The notes under the pieces: generated by a model | What the model saw: only the letters and a program-made list of their open reading frames with translations | What the model was told of the DNA's origin: nothing | Database searches by the model: none | Assembly (NCBI GenBank): GCA_031400505.1 | Contig: JANNPZ010000044.1 | Location: 1-24,046, forward strand | Reading direction: 5' to 3' | DNA length: 24,046 nucleotides | From: JAIYDJ01 sp031400505 | GTDB taxonomy: Bacteria > Pseudomonadota > Alphaproteobacteria > Rhodobacterales > Rhodobacteraceae | Translations under genes and position numbers: made by a program | In this document: positions 1 through 8,186 of the stretch, one piece after another | Layout of the letters: every line of letters starts with the position of its first letter | Position numbering within the stretch: the stretch's first letter is position 1

Positions 1-535
1 GTTTTTCGACCGCTGCGGCTTCAGCCCCGGATTCGACACCGTGATCGTCTGCGCAGTGAAGTTCACATCGGAGTTCGGCATGATGGAGCCGAAGTCCGGC
101 CGGCCGATCCCTTCCGAATAACTGGCGCGCGCCACCAAGCCAGCCGGCAGTTCATACTTGGCGTGAACGCCGGGAAAATAATTCCGATACTTCGCCCGGT
201 TCTCCAGTTTTCCAGCATACTCCGCCGTCACGCGGCGCTGCGTTTCCTCCGGCGTGATCGGACCGACGAACGCCGCGCGCCGGGCGGTTTCCGCCGCGGT
301 CAACGCACGCAGCGGACCCTCGCCCGACGTGCGCGTCTCCTCGCTGCGGAGCCCGCCGAGCAGCGTGAGACGCCGCAGCCGCATCTCGCCCATCACATAG
401 GCGCCCGCCACCGTTTCCGACATCGAGCGCCGGTTCTGAAAATTCTGCGTGTAACGGTAGGTGAGATCCTCGGTCCAGTTGCCGGGCCGGTCGCGCACAT
501 CCTGCGCGACGGCGTACGGATCCGGAAACCGAAAT
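1..535 (-). CDS. TonB-dependent receptor, internal/C-terminal fragment (open at window edge)
   Basis: The minus strand is open without a stop from about base 535 to the window edge. It reads as the outer-membrane beta-barrel of a TonB-dependent receptor: DPYAVAQDVRDRPGNW, then a strand-turn series (GAYVMGEMRLRRLTLLGGLR), then SEGIGRPDFGS and SNPGLKPQRS. The last two are the typical late-barrel 'A/S-x-GRPDF ... NPxLKPQ' signature just before the final strands. The N-terminal plug and the extreme C-terminus are absent. From memory the wording fits receptors of Verrucomicrobia (Opitutaceae) better than those of Rhodobacteraceae. The frame differs from that of the P-type ATPase it abuts, so this is not a fusion protein. 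It is best read as a foreign piece joined at about 520-535. The family call is secure; the taxonomic call is inference. Confidence 0.8.
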
Positions 536-2372
536 CGTCGTCCAGCAGCACGATGCTGGCCGCCTCGCGTGCCACATCGGTGCCGCGCCCGCCCATCGCC
601 ACACCAATATGTGCGGCCTTGAGCGAGGGGGCGTCGTTCACCCCGTCGCCGGTCATCGCCACCACCGCACCCGCTGATTTTAACGCGGTGACGATGCGCA
701 GTTTCTGTTCCGGCATGATCCTCGCGAAGATGGTGACATTCTTCACCGCCGTTGCCAGATCGGGGTCTGACAGGGCGGCAAGCTCGGGCCCCGTGATCAC
801 AAGATCACCTTGCAGACCGGCCTCGGTCGCAATGGCTTGCGCGGTGGCAGGATAGTCGCCGGTGATCATGATGACGCGGATGCCCGCGGACCGGCACTGC
901 GCGACAGCATCCGGAACCGAGGCGCGCAGGGGGTCGGCAAGGCCGACAAGACCGAGAAAGCGGAAGGTGAATTCCTTCTGCGTGTCGGGCAGGGAGCCGG
1001 TGCGGGCGGCTTCGGCCACGCCCAGCACCCGCATACCCGCACCCGCCATCTGATTGACCTGCGCGGTCATTGCCTTGCATGCAGCGGGGTCCAGCCTGCA
1101 CAGATCGGCCATCGCCTCGGGTGCGCCCTTGGCGGCGATCTGCCAGCCCGTGCCTGCCGCCTCCCAGACCTGCGACATCGCGAGAAGACCGGGCGACAGG
1201 GCATAGCTGTGCACCAGGTTTCGCCCGGCGCCGGGCAGGGTTTCGCCGTCCCGCAGATCAGATTTGGCCAGTGCGTGGAAGGCCTTTTCCATCGGATCGA
1301 AGGGTTCGGGGGCCGAGGCCATGACCCCCGCCGCCGCCAGTTCTCGGAACGCCCGCGGCAGGGGTGTGCCGATTCTGGCGGCCGTGCCATCTGGCAGGCG
1401 CAGTTCGGCAATGGTCATTCGGTTTTCGGTCAGGGTGCCGGTCTTGTCGGTGCAAAGCACGCTTGCCGCACCAAGGGTCTCGATCGCCGAGGCACGGCGC
1501 GTCAGGACGCGCACCTTCGATATCCGCCACGCCCCCATCGCCATGAACACGGCCAGCACCATCGGAAACTCCTCGGGCAGCATCGACATGCCGACCGCAA
1601 TCCCGGCCAGCACCCCGTCCAGCCAGCCGCCGCGCATCAGGCCATAAAGCACCACCACCGCCACGCTGACCGCAGCACCCACTGAGGCAAAGACGATGAC
1701 CAGCTTGCGCATCTGGCGTTGCAGATGCGGGGTTTCGGTCTCCAACTGCCCCAGCGAAGTGCCGATCTTGCCGATCTCGGACGCAGGCCCGGTCGCGGTC
1801 ACCGTGGCAAGGGCGCTGCCGCGCACGATCAGGCTGCCGGAGTAGACCATCGGCTGATCCTCGCCGCCCGGTCGCCCCCCAGTGACTTCACCCACAGCCT
1901 TGCGCACCGGAACTGCCTCGCCGGTCAGCAGGGATTCGTCGGCGGAAAGGTCCTGCGCCTGCAGAAGCTGCGCATCCGCAGGCACCCGGTCGCCTTCCGA
2001 CAGCACGATCAGATCGCCCCGCGCGACCTCTCGACCGGCGATCCGCAACCTTTGGCCGCCCCGGATCACCAGGGCGCGCGGGCTGGTCAGATCGCGCAGC
2101 GCCTCCAGCACGCGTTCGGTCCGGGCCTCTTGCACCACGGTGATGCCGACCGACAGGCAGGCGAAGGCCAGCAGGATCAGCGCCTCTTCCCGGTTGCCGA
2201 GCATCAGGTAGACAACGCCCCCTGCGAGAAGCAGCGCCAGCATCGGCTCGCGCAGCACCTCGAACACGATCCGAAGTGGTGACCGGCGCCGTGCGCGCGG
2301 CAGTTCATTGAACCCTTCGGCGGCAAGGCGGGCCGCTGCCTCGGCGGGGGCAAGGCCGGAGTTCGAGGTCAT
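393..2372 (-). CDS. Cation-translocating P-type ATPase, C-terminally truncated
   Basis: ATP-driven cation pump of the inner membrane, P2 (Ca2+-like) type. Counting from the ATG at 2372, the visible parts are an N-terminal cation-ATPase domain (FNELP near residue 24), TM pair 1-2, the actuator motif LTGEAVPV (149-156), TM4 with PEEFP (266-270), phosphorylated Asp309 in DKTGTLTEN, the nucleotide-binding KGAP (~415) and the hinge TGDGVNDAP (574-582). Homology stops abruptly after LLDDDFG (~615, base ~528). The remaining 45 codons to the stop at 393 lie over the TonB-receptor DNA in another frame and look random. The whole C-terminal membrane domain (TM5-10) is missing, so this product could not transport. 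PEEFP rather than PEGLP makes ion specificity uncertain. I chose 2372 because AGGA precedes it; ATGs at 2387 and 2468 are alternatives. Confidence 0.85.
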   Translation of the reverse strand: MTSNSGLAPAEAAARLAAEGFNELPRARRRSPLRIVFEVLREPMLALLLAGGVVYLMLGNREEALILLAFACLSVGITVVQEARTERVLEALRDLTSPRALVIRGGQRLRIAGREVARGDLIVLSEGDRVPADAQLLQAQDLSADESLLTGEAVPVRKAVGEVTGGRPGGEDQPMVYSGSLIVRGSALATVTATGPASEIGKIGTSLGQLETETPHLQRQMRKLVIVFASVGAAVSVAVVVLYGLMRGGWLDGVLAGIAVGMSMLPEEFPMVLAVFMAMGAWRISKVRVLTRRASAIETLGAASVLCTDKTGTLTENRMTIAELRLPDGTAARIGTPLPRAFRELAAAGVMASAPEPFDPMEKAFHALAKSDLRDGETLPGAGRNLVHSYALSPGLLAMSQVWEAAGTGWQIAAKGAPEAMADLCRLDPAACKAMTAQVNQMAGAGMRVLGVAEAARTGSLPDTQKEFTFRFLGLVGLADPLRASVPDAVAQCRSAGIRVIMITGDYPATAQAIATEAGLQGDLVITGPELAALSDPDLATAVKNVTIFARIMPEQKLRIVTALKSAGAVVAMTGDGVNDAPSLKAAHIGVAMGGRGTDVAREAASIVLLDDDFGFRIRTPSRRMCATGPATGPRISPTVTRRIFRTGARCRKRWRAPM

Positions 2373-2429
2373 GGCGATTCCTGACATTGGGCTGTCTGCT
2401 GACCCTGTCACGGGCCAAGGATCGGCACC

Positions 2430-2443
2430 TTGACCTGTGTCAG
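2430..2443. promoter_or_regulatory. Possible Crp/Fnr-family box upstream of the arc operon
   Basis: TTGACCTGTGTCAG is one base away from the dyad TTGNC-N4-GNCAA used by Fnr/NnrR-type regulators. It lies 82 bases before the yfcC-like start. Arc operons in other bacteria are often under Anr/Fnr control, which makes the position suggestive. The match is imperfect and short, so this is a weak call. Confidence 0.25.
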
Positions 2444-2524
2444 CCTGCGTTCTGCTAACCTGCGTCAAGGCGCGACGCCTGGCCCTTCGCCATCCTGACC
2501 AAGTAACAACCCGAGGGTGCCCAG

Positions 2525-3952
2525 ATGCAAGAAACCGAAAAGTCCGGGTTCCGCTTCCCGTCCGCCTTCACCATCCTGTTTGCGTTGATCGTGCTTGTCG
2601 CCGCGCTGACCTGGATCATCCCGGCGGGGCAATATGCCCGCGTGGCGTCCGAGGCGCTGGGCAAGGATGTGCCGGTTGCGGGCAGCTACGCAGCAACCGA
2701 CGCGGCCCCGCAGGGCGTGTTCGATGTGCTTCTGGCCCCCATCGCCGGATTTTATGACCCGGTCGCCTACACGGCCAACGCCATCGACGTGTCGCTGTTC
2801 GTGCTGATCATCGGTGGTTTCATCGGCGTCGTTACCGCCACCGGGGCCATCGACGCAGGGATCAAGCGCGCCATGGTGCGGCTGAAGGGGCGCGAGGTCT
2901 GGATGATCCCGTTCCTGATGGCCCTCTTTGCCCTTGGTGGCACAACCTATGGCATGGCAGAGGAAACGCTGGCCTTCTACCTGATCCTCACGCCGGTGAT
3001 GATCGCCGCCGGGTATGACGCGCTGGTGGCGGTGGCAGTAATCCTGCTGGGTGCGGGGATCGGGGTGCTTGGGTCGACCATCAACGCCTTTTCCACGGTC
3101 ATCGCCTCGGATGCGGCGGGCGTGACCTTTGCCGAGGGGTTGTGGCTGCGGCTGGCAATCCTTGGGGTGTGCTGGGCTGTCACGGTGGCCTTCGTCATGC
3201 GCTACGCAGCACGGGTAAAGTCCGATCCGTCGAAATCGCTGGTCCATGACCGCAAGGCCACGAACGAGGCGCATTTTCTGAAGGACACCACTGCCGATGT
3301 GGTCTTTACCGGGTTGCAACAGGTGGTGCTGGTCCTGTTCGCACTGACCTTCGCGGTGATGATCTGGGGCGTCTCCTCGGGTGGATGGTGGATGGCCGAG
3401 ATGAGCGCGCTGTTCCTCGCCGCCGCCATTGTCATCGGCATCGTGGCGCGACTGGGCGAGGGCAAGCTGGTTGAAAGCTTCGTGAATGGTGCCCGCGATC
3501 TTCTGGGCGTGGCGCTGATCATCGGCCTTGCACGCGGCATCGTGGTGGTGATGGACGCGGGCCACATCACCGACACCATCCTGCACGCAGCCGAGGTTTC
3601 CGTGGCGGGCTTGCCCAAAACCGCCTTCATCCTCGTGATCTACTGGATCGAGGTGGGGATGTCGTTTTTTGTCCCCTCCACATCCGGCCTAGCGGTTCTG
3701 TCGATGCCGATCCTGGCCCCTGTCGCGGATTTCGCAGGCGTGAAGCGTGAACTGGTCGTCACCGCCTTTGCCACCGCCAGCGGCATGGTCAACCTGATCA
3801 CCCCCACCTCTGCCGTCGTGATGGGCGGCCTTGCCATCGGCCGGGTGCCCTATGAGCGGTGGTTGCGCTTCGTCTGGCCGCTGCTGGTGGTGCTGACGAT
3901 CATCCTCATGGCCGCGCTTGCGCTGGCCGTCACATTCGGAGCCTCAACATGA
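2525..3952 (+). CDS. YfcC-family membrane carrier, probable arginine/ornithine exchanger
   Basis: A 475-residue polytopic inner-membrane protein with about a dozen hydrophobic segments. It belongs to the YfcC/DcuC-like carrier family of the ion transporter superfamily. Typical features are the N-terminal PSAFTILFALIVL...WIIPAGQY (12-37), GGTTYGMAEETLAFY (138-152) and a late SFFVPSTSGLAVLSMPI stretch followed by NLITPTS. It is the first gene of the arc operon, and its stop overlaps the arcA start as ATGA (3949-3952), which implies translational coupling. From this context I infer that it brings in arginine in exchange for ornithine, the job done elsewhere by ArcD. It is YfcC-type rather than classical ArcD, so substrate is inference. 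A GAGGGTG stretch precedes the start. Confidence 0.85.
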   Translation: MQETEKSGFRFPSAFTILFALIVLVAALTWIIPAGQYARVASEALGKDVPVAGSYAATDAAPQGVFDVLLAPIAGFYDPVAYTANAIDVSLFVLIIGGFIGVVTATGAIDAGIKRAMVRLKGREVWMIPFLMALFALGGTTYGMAEETLAFYLILTPVMIAAGYDALVAVAVILLGAGIGVLGSTINAFSTVIASDAAGVTFAEGLWLRLAILGVCWAVTVAFVMRYAARVKSDPSKSLVHDRKATNEAHFLKDTTADVVFTGLQQVVLVLFALTFAVMIWGVSSGGWWMAEMSALFLAAAIVIGIVARLGEGKLVESFVNGARDLLGVALIIGLARGIVVVMDAGHITDTILHAAEVSVAGLPKTAFILVIYWIEVGMSFFVPSTSGLAVLSMPILAPVADFAGVKRELVVTAFATASGMVNLITPTSAVVMGGLAIGRVPYERWLRFVWPLLVVLTIILMAALALAVTFGAST

Positions 3953-5172
3953 CCCTTACCTATGGCGTTCATTCCGAGGCCGGGCAATTGCGCCGCGTGC
4001 TGGCCCACAGGCCGGGGTCCGAAATGGCGCGGCTGACGCCAGCCAATGCCGAGAGCCTTCTGTTCGACGATGTGCTTTGGGTCAAGCAGGCCCGCATCGA
4101 CCACATGGCCTTTGTCGATATCCTGCGTGAGCGGGGGGTGGAGGTGGTCCTGTTGCGTGAGATGCTGGAGGAGGTGCTGACCAACCCGGAAGCCCGCCGC
4201 TGGCTGCTTGAGAAGCGGATCAATGATGACTCGGTGGGCGTTGGTCTTTCGGCAGACCTTCTCGCCTGCCTCACCGAGATGCCCGCCAACGCGCTGACGC
4301 ATATCCTGATCGGCGGCATGAGCCGCGCCGAACTGCCGATCCCGGCAGCGGGCGTTGTCGTGCCGATGCTGCGCGGCGAGGATTTCCTGCTGCCGCCGAT
4401 GCCCAACACCATTTTTACCCGCGACAGTTCATGCTGGATCTATGGCGGCGTCACGTTGAACCCGATGTTCTGGCCCGCGCGGCGGCTGGAAACACTGAAC
4501 CTGGCAGCGATCTACCGCTTCCATCCTGATTTCGCGGGTGCCAAGTTCCCGATCTGGTTCGGCGATCCGATGGTCGATCACGGGATGGCAACGTTGGAGG
4601 GCGGCGATGTAATGCCTATCGGCAATGGGGTGGTCCTAATCGGCATGGGCGAACGCACCACGCCGCAAGCTGTGGGGCAGGTGGCCAGCGCGCTCTTTGC
4701 CGGTGGCGGCGCCGAACGGGTCATCGCCTGCCAGTTTCCCCGCGCAAGGTCCTCGATGCACCTTGATACCGTCTTCACCTTCTGCGACCGCGATCTGGTG
4801 ACGGTGTTTGCCGAGGTGACGGACGCGATCCAGACCTATTCGTTGCGCCCGGACGACAAGGGTGGGGTGACGGTCACGGCCGAAACCTTGCCGTTTCTTG
4901 ATGTGGTCGCCGGTGCCCTGGGCATCCCCAAACTGCGCACTGTGCCGACTGGAGGCAATGCCTACGAAAGCCAGCGCGAACAGTGGGATGACGCCAACAA
5001 CCTGTTGTGCATCAGCCCCGGCGTGGTCGTGGGCTACGAGCGCAACACCCATTCCAACACCCTGCTGCGCAAGGCGGGGGTCGAGGTCATCACCATCTCG
5101 GGCGCCGAGCTTGGGCGCGGGCGCGGTGGGTCGCATTGCATGACCTGCCCGCTGATCCGCGATGCAATTTGA
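3949..5172 (+). CDS. arcA: Arginine deiminase
   Basis: Cytosolic enzyme that hydrolyses L-arginine to citrulline and ammonia, the first step of the arginine deiminase pathway. The product is 407 residues, normal for the family. Catalytic signatures are in place: FTRDSS with Asp159, His271 in SSMHLDTVF, and the nucleophilic Cys397 in GGSHCMTCPL near the C-terminus. The N-terminal VHSEAGQLRRVLAHRPG and LLFDDVLW are also standard. The ATG at 3949 overlaps the upstream stop by four bases and begins the conserved N-terminus; an upstream extension would only run over the carrier gene. Twelve bases separate the stop from the next start. Function is secure. Confidence 0.97.
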   Translation: MTLTYGVHSEAGQLRRVLAHRPGSEMARLTPANAESLLFDDVLWVKQARIDHMAFVDILRERGVEVVLLREMLEEVLTNPEARRWLLEKRINDDSVGVGLSADLLACLTEMPANALTHILIGGMSRAELPIPAAGVVVPMLRGEDFLLPPMPNTIFTRDSSCWIYGGVTLNPMFWPARRLETLNLAAIYRFHPDFAGAKFPIWFGDPMVDHGMATLEGGDVMPIGNGVVLIGMGERTTPQAVGQVASALFAGGGAERVIACQFPRARSSMHLDTVFTFCDRDLVTVFAEVTDAIQTYSLRPDDKGGVTVTAETLPFLDVVAGALGIPKLRTVPTGGNAYESQREQWDDANNLLCISPGVVVGYERNTHSNTLLRKAGVEVITISGAELGRGRGGSHCMTCPLIRDAI

Positions 5173-5184
5173 AGGGACCACCCC

Positions 5185-6186
5185 ATGCCGCAAAATCTGC
5201 ACGGCCGCAGTTTTCTGAAACTGCTTGACTTCACCGGCGACGAGTTGCGCTTCCTCCTCCGCCTTGGTGCCAGCCTGAAAGAGGCGAAGGCCACGGGGAC
5301 GGAACGCCAACTCCTGAAGGGCAAGACCATCGCGCTGATCTTCGAGAAGGACAGCACCCGCACCCGCAGCGCCTTTGAGGTCGCGGCCTTCGATCAGGGC
5401 GCGCATGTGACCTATCTCGGGCCGTCTGGCAGCCATATCGGCACCAAGGAGACGATGAAGGACACGGCGCGGGTTCTGGGCCGGTTCTATGACGCCATCG
5501 AGTATCGCGGGTTTGGACAGGCCGAGGCTGAAACCCTCGCGACCTTTGCGGGCGTGCCGGTCTACAACGGGCTGACTGCGGAGTTTCACCCGACGCAGGT
5601 GCTGGCCGATCTGATGACGATGCGGGAGAACACCCACAAGCATCTGTCAGACATCGCCTTTTGCTTTCTGGGTGACACCGGGGGCAACATGGGGTCATCG
5701 CTCATGGTGGGGGCGGCCCTGATCGGGATGGATATCCGGCTTTGCGGCCCTCAGGCGCTGTGGCCCGAAAAGGCGCTGGTTGACCAATGCCGCAAGCTGG
5801 CCGCAACCAGCGGCGCGCGGATCAACCTGACCGAAAAGCTGGCCGAAGGGGCCGAGGGCTGCGATTTCATCTACACCGACGTTTGGGTGTCGATGGGCGA
5901 GCCGGACAGCGTCTGGGCCAACCGGATCGCGCTCCTGTCGCCTTTTGCGGTTACGCAAAAGGTAATGGATCTGACCGGCAATCCCCATACCAAGTTCCTG
6001 CATTGCCTGCCCGCCTTTCACAACCGCGACACCACGACGGGCGAGAAGATCTTTCAGACCTACGGCATCGACTGCATGGAAGTGACCGAAGAGGTCTTTG
6101 AATCCCCCGCCTCCAAGGTCTTCGATCAGGCCGAAAACCGGCTGCATTCCATCAAGGCCGTGCTTGTCGCGACGATAGGGGCCTAG
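5185..6186 (+). CDS. arcB: Ornithine carbamoyltransferase (catabolic, arc operon)
   Basis: Catalyses phosphorolysis of citrulline to ornithine and carbamoyl phosphate in this operon; the enzyme family works in both directions. The product is 333 residues, typical for OTCase. Carbamoyl-phosphate binding motif STRTR is at 57-61, HPTQ at 135-138, the ornithine-binding DVWVSMGE loop at 232-239, and HCLPA at 273-277 with the catalytic Cys. It sits between arcA (12-base gap) and arcC (3-base gap), which argues for the catabolic ArcB role rather than biosynthetic ArgF. AGGGA precedes the ATG. The family is certain; the catabolic assignment rests on context. Confidence 0.95.
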   Translation: MPQNLHGRSFLKLLDFTGDELRFLLRLGASLKEAKATGTERQLLKGKTIALIFEKDSTRTRSAFEVAAFDQGAHVTYLGPSGSHIGTKETMKDTARVLGRFYDAIEYRGFGQAEAETLATFAGVPVYNGLTAEFHPTQVLADLMTMRENTHKHLSDIAFCFLGDTGGNMGSSLMVGAALIGMDIRLCGPQALWPEKALVDQCRKLAATSGARINLTEKLAEGAEGCDFIYTDVWVSMGEPDSVWANRIALLSPFAVTQKVMDLTGNPHTKFLHCLPAFHNRDTTTGEKIFQTYGIDCMEVTEEVFESPASKVFDQAENRLHSIKAVLVATIGA

Positions 6187-6189
6187 ACC

Positions 6190-7176
6190 ATGCGCATCGT
6201 GGTGGCCCTCGGCGGCAATGCCCTTTTGAAACGCGGCGAGCCAATGACGGCCGAGGCGCAGCACACCAATGTGCGCATCGCGGCGGCGGCACTGGCGGAC
6301 CTGGCGCGTGATCATCAGATCATCGTGGCGCATGGCAATGGCCCGCAGGTGGGGCTGATGGCGCTGCATGCGGCTACCTTTGCGCCGGACAACCCGTGGC
6401 CGTTGGATGTGCTGGGGGCGGAAACCGAAGGCATGATCGGCTATCTGATCGAACAGGAACTGATGAACGCTCTCCCTGCGGGCACCGATTGCGCCACCTT
6501 GCTGACCCGGGTCGAGGTGGATCGTCGGGATCCAGCTTTTGATCAGCCCACCAAACCCATCGGCCCGGTCTACACCGCCGAGGAGGCGAAACTGGTGCGC
6601 GCCGAGCATCAATGGTCGATGGTTGCAGAGGCATCGGGCGGGTTGCGCCGCGTCGTGCCCTCACCTCTGCCGCTTGCCGTGTTGAACATCGCGCCCATCC
6701 GGTTGCTGGTCGAGGCAGGGGTTTGCGTGATCTGTGCCGGGGGCGGCGGGATTCCGGTGGTCAAGGACAAGGGTGGCAAGATGGAGGGCGTCGAGGCGGT
6801 GATCGACAAGGACCGCACGGCGGCCTTGCTCGCGCGCGCGCTGGAAGCGGATGTGCTGTTGATGCTGACCGATGTCGAGGCGGTCTTTCGCGATTGGGGC
6901 GGCCCGGATCAATCGGCCATCGGCCGCATCACCCCGGATGCACTGGATGCGATCAGCTTTGCCGCAGGTTCGATGGGGCCGAAGATCGCCGCTGCCTGCG
7001 AGTTCGTGCGGGCAGGCGGGACCATGGCCGGGATCGGTCGTCTGCAAGACGCCCGTGCGGTAGTCGAGGGGCGGGCCGGAACGCAGGTGCGGCTGGCGAC
7101 AGCCCGTCAAGTCACGGATGAAAAAAAATCGCCGACGCAAGCAGGACACAAACCTGAAGCAGTGCCGGGCCTCTGA
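6190..7176 (+). CDS. arcC: Carbamate kinase
   Basis: Transfers the phosphate of carbamoyl phosphate to ADP, giving ATP, ammonia and CO2; this is the energy-yielding last step of the pathway. It is an amino-acid-kinase fold protein with ALGGNALL at 6-13, HGNGPQVG at 48-55, CAGGGGIPV in the centre, the IDKD metal/nucleotide segment, and FAAGSMGPKI late. At 328 residues it is slightly long. The last ~20 residues after the usual end form a polar Lys/Pro-rich tail (EKKSPTQAGHKPEAVPG) with no family counterpart that I know. The start is three bases after the arcB stop. A strong terminator follows at 7255-7301. Confidence 0.96.
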   Translation: MRIVVALGGNALLKRGEPMTAEAQHTNVRIAAAALADLARDHQIIVAHGNGPQVGLMALHAATFAPDNPWPLDVLGAETEGMIGYLIEQELMNALPAGTDCATLLTRVEVDRRDPAFDQPTKPIGPVYTAEEAKLVRAEHQWSMVAEASGGLRRVVPSPLPLAVLNIAPIRLLVEAGVCVICAGGGGIPVVKDKGGKMEGVEAVIDKDRTAALLARALEADVLLMLTDVEAVFRDWGGPDQSAIGRITPDALDAISFAAGSMGPKIAAACEFVRAGGTMAGIGRLQDARAVVEGRAGTQVRLATARQVTDEKKSPTQAGHKPEAVPGL

Positions 7177-7254
7177 ATACCAGCGATGGTCAGATACGAC
7201 CTGCAGCATTCCTGTCCCCCTCCTTCCCGGGATTGCTGGCAGCAAGACTATCCC

Positions 7255-7301
7255 TGCCCGGTGCGCCAGCCTCCTCGTATGGCAGCACCGGGCAGATTTT
7301 T
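7255..7301 (+). terminator. Intrinsic terminator of the arc operon, in the SDR leader
   Basis: Perfect 10-base arms TGCCCGGTGC (7255-7264) and GCACCGGGCA (7285-7294) are extended inward by GCCA/TGGC with one bulged base and an 11-base loop, followed by five Ts (7297-7301). This is a classical rho-independent terminator 78 bases after arcC. It ends only 21 bases before the next start codon, so there is no room for a separate promoter after it. Confidence 0.85.
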
Positions 7302-7322
7302 CCTTAAAGCAAAGGACGCGCC

Positions 7323-8186
7323 ATGCCCCTGTCAATGACCGGCAAGATTGCCCTGATCACTGGCGCCGCTGGTGCCATCGGCGTTGCGACCGCAGCCCTG
7401 CTGTCCGAAAGGGGTGCCACCATCGCCGCGCTGGATCGGAAGGGCGCTGATTTCGCCGCACTGCATCAAGCCGTGCCTGACCCCAAGCGGCTTCTGACGC
7501 TCGAGGCAGATGTAACGGACGAAGCGTCTTTTGCTGCAGCCGTGGCGGCGACAGTCAAGGCGTTTGGCAAGATCGACATCTTTTTCAACAATGCCGGGAT
7601 TGAAGGTGTGGGCGCCACGATCACCGACTACCCCCTCGATGCGTTCCGCAAGGTGATTGAGGTCAACGTGATCGGCGTTTTCCTTGGGCTGAAGCTGGTC
7701 ATTCCCGTCATGGCCAAGGCGGCGCGGGGCAGCATCATCAATTCCTCCAGCGTGGCGGGCCTCGTCGGATCATCGGGCCTTTGTGCCTATGTGACCAGCA
7801 AGCATGCCGTTCTCGGCCTGACACGCGCGGCGGCGGTGGAATGGGGGGCCAAGGGCCTGCGCGTGAACTGCGTCAATCCCGGCCCGATTGAAAGCCGCAT
7901 GATGGCCGCCATCGAAAAAGGCCTGAGCCCAGATGCTGCGGCGGCGGTGCATCAGGGGATTGCCGACGCGATCCCGATGAAACGCTTCGGCACGCCCGTA
8001 AAAGTGGCTGGCGTGGTGGCGTTTCTAGCTTCAGATGACGCAGGCTATGTGAATGGCGCGGCCTATCCTGTGGATGGCGGCATGACCGCCGCCAGATCGG
8101 GTGATCAATCCTGCCTGGCCGCGACCGTGACCGCATTCGTCAGGAACAGGACCAGGGCCTCGATGGTATCGCGGATTGCGGCTTGA
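7323..8186 (+). CDS. Short-chain dehydrogenase/reductase (SDR)
   Basis: NAD(P)-dependent oxidoreductase of the classical SDR family. Rossmann motif TGAAGAIG is at 13-20, Asp38 ends the second beta strand (favouring NAD(H)), FNNAG follows at 88-92, Ser141-143 lie in the catalytic strand, and the YxxxK pair is Tyr156/Lys160. The C-terminal signature YVNGAAYPVDGG is present. A normal SDR ends within a few residues of that point, but this frame runs another ~27 residues, antisense to the end of the hybrid kinase gene, to a stop at 8184-8186. AAAGGA precedes the ATG. The substrate cannot be told from sequence, and nothing links it to arginine catabolism except position behind the arc terminator. 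Confidence 0.92.
   Translation: MPLSMTGKIALITGAAGAIGVATAALLSERGATIAALDRKGADFAALHQAVPDPKRLLTLEADVTDEASFAAAVAATVKAFGKIDIFFNNAGIEGVGATITDYPLDAFRKVIEVNVIGVFLGLKLVIPVMAKAARGSIINSSSVAGLVGSSGLCAYVTSKHAVLGLTRAAAVEWGAKGLRVNCVNPGPIESRMMAAIEKGLSPDAAAAVHQGIADAIPMKRFGTPVKVAGVVAFLASDDAGYVNGAAYPVDGGMTAARSGDQSCLAATVTAFVRNRTRASMVSRIAA

Noticed and set aside
810..1685. Long plus-strand open frames opposite the P-type ATPase
   Set aside because: They are antisense shadows of a clearly recognisable gene in GC-rich DNA, with Arg/Gln/His-rich low-information sequence.
2465..3586. 373-codon minus-strand frame opposite the YfcC-like gene
   Set aside because: His/Asp/Gln-rich shadow sequence with no domain; the plus strand encodes a clear membrane protein.
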